The position numbers and the translations under genes were made by a program. From contig DJVQ01000035.1 in the NCBI GenBank assembly GCA_002441265.1, forward strand, positions 1,479-9,797: a stretch of DNA of 8,319 bases, in the 5' to 3' direction. Source of the DNA: Syntrophaceae bacterium UBA6252. Lineage in GTDB: Bacteria; Desulfobacterota; Syntrophia; Syntrophales; UBA6807. Each line of letters starts with the position of its first letter. Within the stretch, counting starts at the first letter, position 1. This document shows positions 1 to 7,600 of this stretch, piece after piece. The notes beneath the pieces are model-generated. The model saw only the letters and a list, made by a program, of their open reading frames with translations. It had not been told where the DNA came from and ran no database searches.

Positions 1-75
1 TCGGGCGCCTTGCCTATGGAGCTTTTTCCTTTGCCGTTCGAAAAAGCGTTGACAGGCTTTTTTACGAGTTCGTCA
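1..75 (+). repeat. Dispersed short repeat element, copy 1 (right end only)
   Basis: This is the right-hand part of the repeat seen complete at 723-880; the left part lies outside the window. Bases 1-52 match 807-858 with only a few differences and no gap. It ends at 57-75 in a C-T6-ACGAGTTCGTCA sequence. The reverse complement of that end resembles the left end of the other copies (TGACGGCTTCGTAAAAAG), differing at about three bases plus one extra T. This copy therefore has the best preserved right terminal inverted repeat. There is no transposase, so it looks like a small non-autonomous element or an intergenic repeat. Confidence 0.8.
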
Positions 76-722
76 TTTTGTCTGTGGAAATAAGATTGCC
101 GGAGCTGCAACCCGGAGCATTCCCGATGTCGGTTCTGCAAAGCGGACACCCCTCTCCCCGCTTACTTATCCCGTGGCCCCTGTCGGAACGTTGTCGTCCC
201 GACGGCAGGTTTCCTTGTCGAAAAGACCGGTCCCATTTCCGGTCTTTTCCGCCTCCGGTCGTTTCGCGTGCCGCTGCCGGAGCTGACGATCATGTTTTCA
301 AACGGCCACGGAACCCATACTGTGCAGATTTGCATAGATCCCGTTCCGTCCGAGTGTCCGACTCGAGGATCTCTGAGAGAAAGCGTGCCGTGCGCAAGAA
401 ACCCACCATCCTCCAAGATTCGAACGTTTTCATTATCGGCTGTTTTGCACTGTTGCTTAAATCCCGTGAATGCGGGCCGTCAAAATAATTTCATGACGGG
501 ACTTCCCGTTGACATGGGATGAACCTGTGATGCTCCCATGGCGACTGTCATCGATGGATACGGCCCTCTACGGAAGACGCCGGGGGCGTGAACCTGCCTG
601 CCCGGCCCGGCCCCGACTCATGCCCCGTTCTTCGTGGACTGAATCTTGCGATACTTTATCGCCTCCAAGACGGACGGAGCCTGTTACACGACGGTATTGA
701 CATGAAATTGAAAGGGCATTAT
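76..722. other. 647-bp stretch without a convincing gene
   Basis: Open frames here (for example 78-488 on + from a TTG, 162-416 on -, 509-700 on +) have no ribosome binding site, overlap one another on both strands, and encode low-complexity Arg/Pro/Ser-rich peptides that resemble no family I know. The stretch contains a strong bidirectional terminator hairpin at 220-249. Weaker inverted pairs lie at 308-314/343-349 (7 bp) and 513-519/534-540 (7 bp, 14-base loop). A TTGACA hexamer lies at 697-702, with only a poor -10 candidate (TATTGA, 720-725) 17 bases further on. I found no tRNA, rRNA or riboswitch I could name. It could be decayed sequence, long untranslated regions, or host an unrecognised small RNA. 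Confidence 0.6.
220..249. terminator. Bidirectional Rho-independent terminator hairpin
   Basis: An 11-bp perfect stem (GAAAAGACCGG at 220-230 with CCGGTCTTTTC at 239-249) closes an 8-base loop (TCCCATTT). A GACCGG core is flanked by AAAA on the left and TTTT on the right, so the U-tract works in both directions. This is the classic form of an intrinsic terminator between convergent transcripts. No gene I can support ends here from either side. The simplest reading is that it ends a + strand transcript from beyond the left window edge, whose 3' UTR includes repeat copy 1. Confidence 0.75.
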
Positions 723-880
723 TGACGGCTTCGTAAAAAGTTCCTATGCCGCCCCTTCTTCCCTCGACCCTCTGGCGTACCATAAGTACTCCTCATTCCG
801 AGGGATTCGGGCGCCTTGCCTATGGAGCTTCTTACTTTGCCGTTCGAAAAAGCGTTGATTCGACTTTTGCGGGTTCATCG
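723..880 (+). repeat. Dispersed short repeat element, copy 2 (complete)
   Basis: This is the only full copy, about 158 bp. The left end TGACGGCTTCGTAAAAAG (723-740) is identical to that of copy 3 (8220-8237). The right end (about 864-880) is a diverged inverted version of it. Inside lies a two-part hairpin: outer arms TCCCTCG (760-766) and CGAGGGA (799-805), inner arms 774-780 and 786-792 with one mismatch, and a CATAA loop (781-785). The right half matches copy 1. All three copies in the window have the same orientation. It has no coding capacity and lies about 95 bp upstream of the soluble kinase gene. It resembles a MITE-like or REP-like element; I see no clear target-site duplication. Confidence 0.8.
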
Positions 881-962
881 CTGTCGATAACCGCGATTTC
901 CGAATTATGAAAAAATGCTGCAGGTAAGACACCGTAAAACTGGATAAATATATTCCCCTCCC

Positions 963-967
963 AGGAG
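963..967 (+). promoter_or_regulatory. Ribosome binding site of the soluble hybrid kinase
   Basis: AGGAG lies seven bases before the GTG at 975 and so favours that start over the in-frame ATG at 987, four codons downstream. The AT-rich stretch just before it (about 942-953) could hold a -10 element, but I see no convincing -35 partner. Confidence 0.7.
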
Positions 968-974
968 AATTTCC

Positions 975-3900
975 GTGAAGGACGAAATGAGGACGAAAGA
1001 AGAACTGTTGTGCGAACTCCAGGCGCTCAGAATGCAACTGGCCGGGTTGAAGAAAGCGGAAGATCCGGGTCATGCGGAAATTGAGATTGACGTCGGGAAT
1101 GACAATAAACTCGCGGCTCTTTTCGATTCCATGAACGACATGTTCTCCGTTCTGGATGAAAGGGGTTGTTTCGTCTTCGTCAATGAAAAGATGAACCGGG
1201 TCCTGGGATATGAAAAGGGGGAGCTTATCGGAAAAACGGTGTTCGATGTCCATCCCCCCGAAACGCGGGAAGAGGTTGAATCGATCCTCGCCGAGATGCG
1301 GGAGGGGAAGAGGCAGGTCTGCCCGGTCCCTCTCGTCAAAAAGGACGGCAGTCGGATTTCGGCCGAAATGCGGGTGTTCCACTGTCGCTGGAAGGGAAGA
1401 AACCTCGTATTTGGAATTACCATAGACGTCACCGAAAGGGAGAGAAACGCCAGGATTCTGAGGGAGAGCGAACGGTTGTACCGGGCTGTCGTTGAAGACC
1501 AGACGGAATTGATCTGCAGGTTTCTCCCGGACGGCGCTTTTACTTTCGTCAACGACGCCTATTGCAAGTATTTTGACAAGAGGCGGGAAGAACTGATCGG
1601 AAAGCGTCTCATGCCGCTTATCCCCGAGGAGGACCGGGAATACGTCCGCATGAAATTCTCTTCCATCGGCCTTCAATACCCCGTTGTCCAGTATGAGCAT
1701 CGTGTGATTCCTCCCCATAGAGGGATCCGCTGGTTGGAATGGACCGATCGTGCCTTTTTCAACGATGACGGGACAATCAGGGAATTTCAATCCGTCGGGC
1801 GGGACATCACAAAGCGAAAGACGGCGGAAAACCAGTTGAAAAAAGTGACGGACCGCCTTGACTTTCTTCTTACGCGGAACCCTGCCGTCATTTACACCTG
1901 TAATGCGGGCGGCGATTGGGCGACGACTTTCGTGAGCGAAAATATATCGTCCGTCGTCGGGTATGAAGCCGAGGAATTTCTCGAGGCCCCCGGGTTCTGG
2001 CTGGACCACATTCATCCGGACGACAGAGAGAGGGTCCTGGAAGACATCGAAGTGTTCGTGAAAGCGGGAAGGCATTGCTTCGAATACCGTTTTCTTCACA
2101 AGAACGGCTCGTACCTGTGGATTTACGATGAACTTCTGATGTTGAGAGACGACGACGGGAAGCCCGCGGAATGCCTGGGCTACATGATCGATATCACCAT
2201 CAGGAAGGAGATGGAGGAAGACCTTCGTCAGGCCAACGTGCGGCTCGAGGAACGCATCCGGGAGAGAACCGGCGAACTGGTTGCGGTCAACAAAGCATTG
2301 AGGGAGAGCGAAGAACGCTACAAGACGTACGTGGAAAACTCGTTAGCCGGCGTTTACGTCGTTCAGGACGGCCGTTTTCTCTTCCTGAACAGCAATGCGG
2401 CGTCCTTTGCGGGATACGGGCCGGAAGAACTGGTCGACCGGCCGTCGGACAGCGTCGTTCATCCCGGGGACCGCGCAAAAGTCAGGAAAAACGCGGCGAG
2501 GATGCTGAAGGGCGATGATCTGTCACCCTACGAGTTCAGGGTCGTAACGAAGGACGGACGGATCCGCTGGATCATGGAAACGGTCACATCCATTCAATAC
2601 GAAGGCAGAGACGCCGTTCTGGGAAATTCGATGGACATCACCGAGAACAGGGAGGCGGAGGAGGCCCTGAAGGTCCGCGAAGAGCTTGAAAGATCTATTT
2701 TCCTGTCCGTACCGCACGCCCTTTTCGGTGTGGAGAATCGAAAAATATTCTTTGCCAATGACGCCATGGAGGAAGTCTGCGGGTGGAAACCCTCGGAACT
2801 GATCGGGCAAAGTACGAGGAAAATTTTTCGAAACGACCGGGAGTGGGAGGAATACGGCAATACCATTTACGCGAACCTGAAGAATTCGCCGGTTTTCAAA
2901 TTGGAATCGGGGGTCCCTTTCGTAAGAAAGGATGGAAAAGAGATCCTCTGTCGCATCACCACGTCCCGGGTCGGCAGCGAACTGGGAACGACCAGGAGAA
3001 TTGTGACGACCGTCGAGGATATCACCGAACGCAGGAAGGCCGAGGAGGATCTCGCCCGCGAACGGCAGCGCCTTGCCGGAATCATCGAAGGAACCGACGT
3101 CGGCACGTGGGAGTGGAACGTTCAGACGGGGGAGGTGGTCTTCAACGGGCGCTGGGCGGAAATAGTCGGATACACCCTCGAGGAACTGGCGCCCGTAGGC
3201 ATCGACACCTGGAGAACACTGGCCCATCCCGACGATCTGAAATATTCCGATGCCCTTGTCGAGAAACACTTCCGCGGGGAACTGGATCTTTACGAATGTG
3301 AGATCAGAATGCGTCATAAGAACGGAACCTGGGTCTGGGTGCAGGATCGCGGCCGGGTGGTCACGCGAAGCGGGGAAGGGAAACCGTTGACGATGTTCGG
3401 AACGCACACGGACATCACCGAGCGCAAACTGGCCGAAGAGGAAAGAAAAAAACTGGAATCCAGGCTTCATCAGGCCCGGAAGATGGAGGCCGTCGGAACG
3501 CTGGCCGGAGGGATCGCCCATGATTTCAACAATCTTCTCATGGGAATCCAGGGATACGCGACGATGGCCAAAATCGGCGTCGACCCGTCGGGCATCCCTT
3601 ATGAGGATCTCAGCCGGATTGAAGAACTTGTCGCGAGCGGGGCGAATCTGACGAAGCAGATCCTCGGCTTTGCACGGGGGGGAAGATATGAGATCCGGGT
3701 CCTCGATATCGGCAGGCTCTTGAGCAACACGGCGTCCATATTCGGCAGGGCGAAAAAGGAAATCACCATCCACGAAGAATATCCCGATGACCTCTGGAAT
3801 GTGGAGGCGGACCGGGGACAGATGGAACAGGTGTTCATGAACCTCCTGGTCAATGCCTGGCAGGCCATGCCCGGGGGCGGGCAGATTTACATCAAGGCCG

Positions 3901-4601
3901 AAAACACCGCCCTGGATGAGGCGGCCTCCGGCGACTTTTTCCTTTTTCCGGGAAGGTACGTAAAAATATCGATCATAGACAACGGCGTGGGCATGGACGA
4001 AAAGACGAGAAAACGTATCTTCGAGCCGTTCTTCACGACAAAGGAAATGGGGAGGGGAACCGGCCTCGGCCTGGCCACGGTGTACGGGATCGTCAAGGGG
4101 CACAAGGGCGCCATCGATGTCCACAGCGGAAAGGGTCAGGGGACAACCTTCGACATCTATCTGCCCGCCACGGCGATGCGGACGAAAACGGAGGAAACCG
4201 GGAAAAAGGAGACGCCGGGGTACGGGGAGACGGTGCTGCTCGTGGACGATGAGCATGCGGTCCTGGAGGTGACGAAGAGGATTCTGGAATTTCTGGGATA
4301 CAAGGTGCTGGTCGCCCGCAACGGTTCAGAGGCCCTGCAGGTGTATGGGGAAAACAGGAACAGAATCGACGTCATCATCCTGGACATGATCATGCCCGAC
4401 ATGGGAGGCGGCGAAACTTTCGAACGGTTGAAGCGGATCGACCCGAATGTCAAGGTTCTCTTCGCCAGCGGCTACAGTTTTCACGACGAGGCGGACGAGA
4501 TCTTCGAGGAAGGCTGCCTGGGATTTCTCCAGAAACCTTTCACAAAGGACAGACTTTCACAGATATTGAGAGAAGTCATCAAGGAAAAATCGATCCAGTG
4601 A
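975..4601 (+). CDS. Soluble six-PAS hybrid sensor histidine kinase with C-terminal receiver domain
   Basis: A 1208-aa protein read from a GTG start with AGGAG seven bases upstream. No signal peptide or membrane helix is visible, so it is probably cytosolic. Domains in order: short coiled coil (about 5-30); PAS1 (44-155); PAS2 (164-282); PAS3 (290-412, PAS_3 type with an HPDD turn); a helical linker (413-445); PAS4 (446-560); PAS5 (566-688); PAS6 (697-818, PAS_3 type, GTWEW start); HisKA (about 827-900) with GGIAHDFNNLL and the predicted phosphoacceptor His849; HATPase_c with N-box (NLLVNAWQAM, 956-965), G1 (DNGVGM, 1002-1007), F-box (FEPFFTTK, 1016-1023) and G2 (GRGTGLGLA, 1026-1034); and a receiver (about 1086-1203) with acidic Asp1091/Asp1092, phosphoacceptor Asp1137, Ser1165 and Lys1187. 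All catalytic residues are present. It should autophosphorylate His849 and pass phosphate to Asp1137, then probably to an unlinked Hpt or regulator. The PAS ligands are unknown; no LOV cysteine motif is seen. The convergent downstream gene is a paralogue. Confidence 0.95.
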   Translation: MKDEMRTKEELLCELQALRMQLAGLKKAEDPGHAEIEIDVGNDNKLAALFDSMNDMFSVLDERGCFVFVNEKMNRVLGYEKGELIGKTVFDVHPPETREEVESILAEMREGKRQVCPVPLVKKDGSRISAEMRVFHCRWKGRNLVFGITIDVTERERNARILRESERLYRAVVEDQTELICRFLPDGAFTFVNDAYCKYFDKRREELIGKRLMPLIPEEDREYVRMKFSSIGLQYPVVQYEHRVIPPHRGIRWLEWTDRAFFNDDGTIREFQSVGRDITKRKTAENQLKKVTDRLDFLLTRNPAVIYTCNAGGDWATTFVSENISSVVGYEAEEFLEAPGFWLDHIHPDDRERVLEDIEVFVKAGRHCFEYRFLHKNGSYLWIYDELLMLRDDDGKPAECLGYMIDITIRKEMEEDLRQANVRLEERIRERTGELVAVNKALRESEERYKTYVENSLAGVYVVQDGRFLFLNSNAASFAGYGPEELVDRPSDSVVHPGDRAKVRKNAARMLKGDDLSPYEFRVVTKDGRIRWIMETVTSIQYEGRDAVLGNSMDITENREAEEALKVREELERSIFLSVPHALFGVENRKIFFANDAMEEVCGWKPSELIGQSTRKIFRNDREWEEYGNTIYANLKNSPVFKLESGVPFVRKDGKEILCRITTSRVGSELGTTRRIVTTVEDITERRKAEEDLARERQRLAGIIEGTDVGTWEWNVQTGEVVFNGRWAEIVGYTLEELAPVGIDTWRTLAHPDDLKYSDALVEKHFRGELDLYECEIRMRHKNGTWVWVQDRGRVVTRSGEGKPLTMFGTHTDITERKLAEEERKKLESRLHQARKMEAVGTLAGGIAHDFNNLLMGIQGYATMAKIGVDPSGIPYEDLSRIEELVASGANLTKQILGFARGGRYEIRVLDIGRLLSNTASIFGRAKKEITIHEEYPDDLWNVEADRGQMEQVFMNLLVNAWQAMPGGGQIYIKAENTALDEAASGDFFLFPGRYVKISIIDNGVGMDEKTRKRIFEPFFTTKEMGRGTGLGLATVYGIVKGHKGAIDVHSGKGQGTTFDIYLPATAMRTKTEETGKKETPGYGETVLLVDDEHAVLEVTKRILEFLGYKVLVARNGSEALQVYGENRNRIDVIILDMIMPDMGGGETFERLKRIDPNVKVLFASGYSFHDEADEIFEEGCLGFLQKPFTKDRLSQILREVIKEKSIQ
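2307..3044 (+). repeat. Paralogous block A, tandem PAS4-PAS5 (pairs with 5825-6562)
   Basis: Residues 445-690 of the soluble kinase align with residues 481-726 of the membrane kinase without a gap. I count about 177 identities in 246 positions (72%). Similarity is also high in DNA, including a 20-base identical run that encodes the AGVYVV region. The two blocks are inverted relative to each other. Confidence 0.85.
3432..4583 (+). repeat. Paralogous block B, HisKA-HATPase-receiver (pairs with 4679-5830)
   Basis: Residues 820-1203 of the soluble kinase correspond to residues 725-1108 of the membrane kinase, 384 residues in each. Similarity is highest in the H-box and ATP-binding motifs (roughly 60% overall by eye) and lower in the receiver. 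With 4679-5830 it forms a large imperfect inverted repeat centred near 4631. Confidence 0.8.
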
Positions 4602-4624
4602 TCACTGCGCGATGAGGACGGACT

Positions 4625-4660
4625 TGCGGCGGCGGCGCAACGGAAAAGGCGCCGGCCGCA
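4625..4660. terminator. GC-rich hairpin between the convergent kinase genes, probable shared terminator
   Basis: TGCGGC (4625-4630) pairs with GCCGCA (4655-4660), and CGGCGC (4633-4638) pairs with GCGCCG (4649-4654). The result is a 12-bp stem with a two-base bulge (4631-4632) and a 10-base loop. It lies in the 65-bp spacer, 23 bases after the stop of the + gene and 6 bases after the stop of the - gene. The following T-tract is short on + (TTT) and absent on -, so it may slow polymerase, protect mRNA 3' ends or need Rho. Its terminator role is inferred from position and stem strength. Confidence 0.55.
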
Positions 4661-4666
4661 TTTCCC

Positions 4667-7600
4667 TCACATTCCCATCTTCATCACTTCGTCTATTTTC
4701 TGTGAGAGTTCCCCCAGGGAAACGGGCTTCTGGATAAACCCTTTGCAGCCCTGGTCCATGATTTCCTTGGCCTGCCCGTCGACGCTGTAACCGCTCAGCA
4801 AAACAACCTTCACGTCCGGATTGATCTCCCGGAGAAGCTGAAAAACCTTCCCTCCCGACATTTCGGGCATCACCATGTCCAGAAGGACGAGATCGATTTC
4901 CTCCTTCATCCCGCCGTAGAGCTCGACGGCCTCCTTTCCGTTCCGCGCCGCTATGGCCCTGTATCCCAGGTATTTCAGCATTTTCAGGCTCACTGCCAGC
5001 ACTTGGGCCTCGTCGTCCACCACGAGGATCGTGCCGGTCCCGCGGATGATGCCCGGAGGTTTCTGCGACTCCGGAACGGCTTCCTGTTCCGACGCGGGAA
5101 GGAAGATATTGAAGGTGGTTCCATGGCCGGGTTCGCTGTAGACGTTGACGAATCCTTTGTGGGCCTTGATGATCCCATAGACCATGGCCAGGCCGAGGCC
5201 CGTTCCCTGTCCTCTTTCCTTCGTGGTGAAAAAGGGTTCGAAAATCCGCAGAACGGTCTGTCCGTCCATTCCGACGCCGGTGTCGGTCACGGAAATCTTC
5301 ACGTACCGTCCCGGGACCGCCGAATAAGGCTTTACGTAATGCCTGTCGAGAACCACATTGGCCGTTCCGAGAAAGAGATTTCCTCCTCCCGGCATGGCCT
5401 GCCAGGCGTTGACGAAAAGGTTCATCAGAACCTGTCCCATCTGGTCCGCGTCGGCGTTCACGGTCCAGAGATCGTCTCCAAGGCTGTAATGAATCTGGAT
5501 TTCCTTTTTCGTCCTGGCGAACATGGAGGCGTTCTTCTCCACGATGTAATTGACATCGGTGGACTTGATGTCGTAATGGCCCTGCCTGGCGAAACCGAGA
5601 AGCTGCCGCGTCAGATTCGCCGCACTTCTGATTTGTTTTTCAATGCTTTTCAGATACTCGTAATATGGATGGGACGGATCGAGGTCCTCCATCATCATGG
5701 AAGCGTTTCCCTGCATGGTCATCAGGAGGTTGTTGAAGTCATGGGCGATTCCCCCGGCCAGCGTCCCGATGGCCTCCATCTTCTGGGCCTGATGGAGCTG
5801 GGCTTCCAGTTTCTTTCTCTCTTCCTCGGCCTTCTTCTGTTCCGTAACGTCCTCGAAGGATGCCACGATTCTTCCGGTCGGTCCCAGTTCCCTGCCGACC
5901 CGGGACACGCTCGTACGGCAGAATATTTCGCTCCCGTCCTTCCTCACGAAAGGCATGCCCGATTCGAACCTCACCACCGGCATTTCCTTCAGCCTGGCGT
6001 AAATCATGCTGCCGTATTCTTCCCATTCCTCGTCGCTTCGGAAGATCACGCGGGTGCTCTTTCCGATCAGTTCCTCCGGTTTCCAGCCGAGGACCTCTTC
6101 CACGGCATCGTTGGCGAAGAAGATGCACCGCTGTTCGACTCCGAACAGGGCATGAGGGACCGACAGGAAAATCGATTTTTCCAGTTCGTCGCGAATCCCG
6201 AGTTCCTCCTCCGTCTCCTTGCGCTCGGTGATGTCCATCGAATTTCCCAGGACGGCGCTGCTGCCGTCATATTGGATGGACGTGACCGATTCCATGATCC
6301 AGCGGATCCGTCCGTCCTTCGTTACGACCCTGAACTCGTAAGGCAGCGTCTCTTTTCCCTTTAAGGCCTTGATCGCCCTCGCTCTCGTCGCGGCCCTGTC
6401 CTCGGGATGAATGATGCTCTCCGGCTGCCGTCCGATGAGCTCCTCCGGCCTGTAACCGACGAACGAGGCCGCGTTGCTGTTCAGGAAGACGAAGCGGTCC
6501 TTTTGAACGACGTAAACGCCGGCAAATGAATTTTCCACATAAGTTTTGTAACGCTCCTCGCTTTGAAGAAGGGCCCTCTCCATTTTTCTGCGTTCCGTGA
6601 TGTCGCGGCCGATGCCGTATCGGCCGGAAAAGGTTCCTTCCGAATCGAAAAGGCTTGTCGTGTTGAATTCAACGATGATCCGGGTCCCGTCTTTCCCGAT
6701 GAGTTCCCCCTCATAGACGGGAATATTTTCCCCTCTCATGGCCTGCTTGAAAATTTCTTTCGCCCTGTCGATGAATCCCGGGGCGGCGATCTGGATGAAC
6801 GGCGTTCCTTTCAGTTGGCCCCCGTCGTAACCCAGAATTTTCTCCAGCGTGGGATTCACGTAAGTCAGAACCCCCCTTCTGTCGGTGGCGTAGATCAAGT
6901 CCCCGGAACTTTCCACAAGGCTGCGGTATTTGATCTCGCTCTCCCGCAGCGCCGTCTCCGACCGCTTGTTCTCCGTGATGTCGAAAAGGATGCCCTGATA
7001 GTACGTGATCTCCCCTTTTTCGTTTCTTCTGATCAGGGTGCTGTCGTTCACCCACTTGATCGTTCCGTCTTTCGTCACGATCCGGTAGGGTTTGTGATCG
7101 AATGCAATCCTGTCTTTCTCTTTGCTGTAGTCTGAGACCTCCCTGATCACCGTTTCGATATCGTCGGGATGAACGGTTTCGGCATAGGAAACCGTTCCGG
7201 AAGTGAGCTCTTCCGCTTCGTAGCCGAAGAGGTTTTTCACATTGTCCGTGACGAACTCCACGGGCCAGCCCTCGGCGTTCTTCCAGAGGAACGCCACGAC
7301 GGGGCTTTCGTTGATGATATCGTAAGCCTCCTGCAGCTTTTCTTCCGTCCTTTTGCGTTCGGTGATGTCCGTTGCGATGTGGATGATTTTTCTGATCTGT
7401 CCCCTTTCATCGAACATGGGGGTGCAGGAGACGTGAAAAACACCTCCCAGGGCCTCGACTTCCATGTCATATTGCTCCATCCGGCCCGAAACCTTCATTT
7501 TCTTCACGGGACAATGTTCGGGAGGGGAAACAGTGCCGGGATGAAAGATCTCGTGGCATGTCCTTCCGAGGATCTCCTTTTCCGTCATGCCCATGGTCTT

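Noticed and set aside
415..425. GATTCGAAC, which reads like a tRNA T-loop on the - strand
   Set aside because: The bases on either side do not form a T-stem, and no acceptor or anticodon arm can be drawn around it.
78..488. 136-codon open frame on the + strand from a TTG
   Set aside because: No ribosome binding site, it runs through the terminator hairpin at 220-249, and its composition does not look like protein.
568..783. 71-codon - strand frame beginning MVRQRVEG, with a sister at 8090-8284
   Set aside because: Both begin inside the repeat element in the same frame; the shared N-terminus is translated repeat, a common source of false hypothetical proteins.
744..2099. 451-codon open frame on the - strand opposite the soluble kinase
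   Set aside because: It lies codon-on-codon against the + strand kinase frame. Such antisense frames stay open because TTA, CTA and TCA are rare in the sense gene. The translation has no domain, and its C-terminal end (WYARGSREEGAA) is translated repeat copy 2.
2523..4256. 577-codon open frame on the - strand
   Set aside because: Same in-phase antisense artefact over the PAS4 to HATPase region of the soluble kinase; it is rich in Pro, Arg, His and Asp and shows no recognisable fold or start signal.
975..4601. Light-sensing LOV or phytochrome role for one of the PAS domains
   Set aside because: No GxNCRFLQ-type cysteine motif and no GAF-PHY arrangement is present, so no light-sensing call can be supported.
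5003..6364. 453-codon open frame on the + strand opposite the membrane kinase
   Set aside because: In-phase antisense of the - strand kinase; its sequence resembles that of the antisense frame at 2523-4256 only because the sense genes are paralogues.
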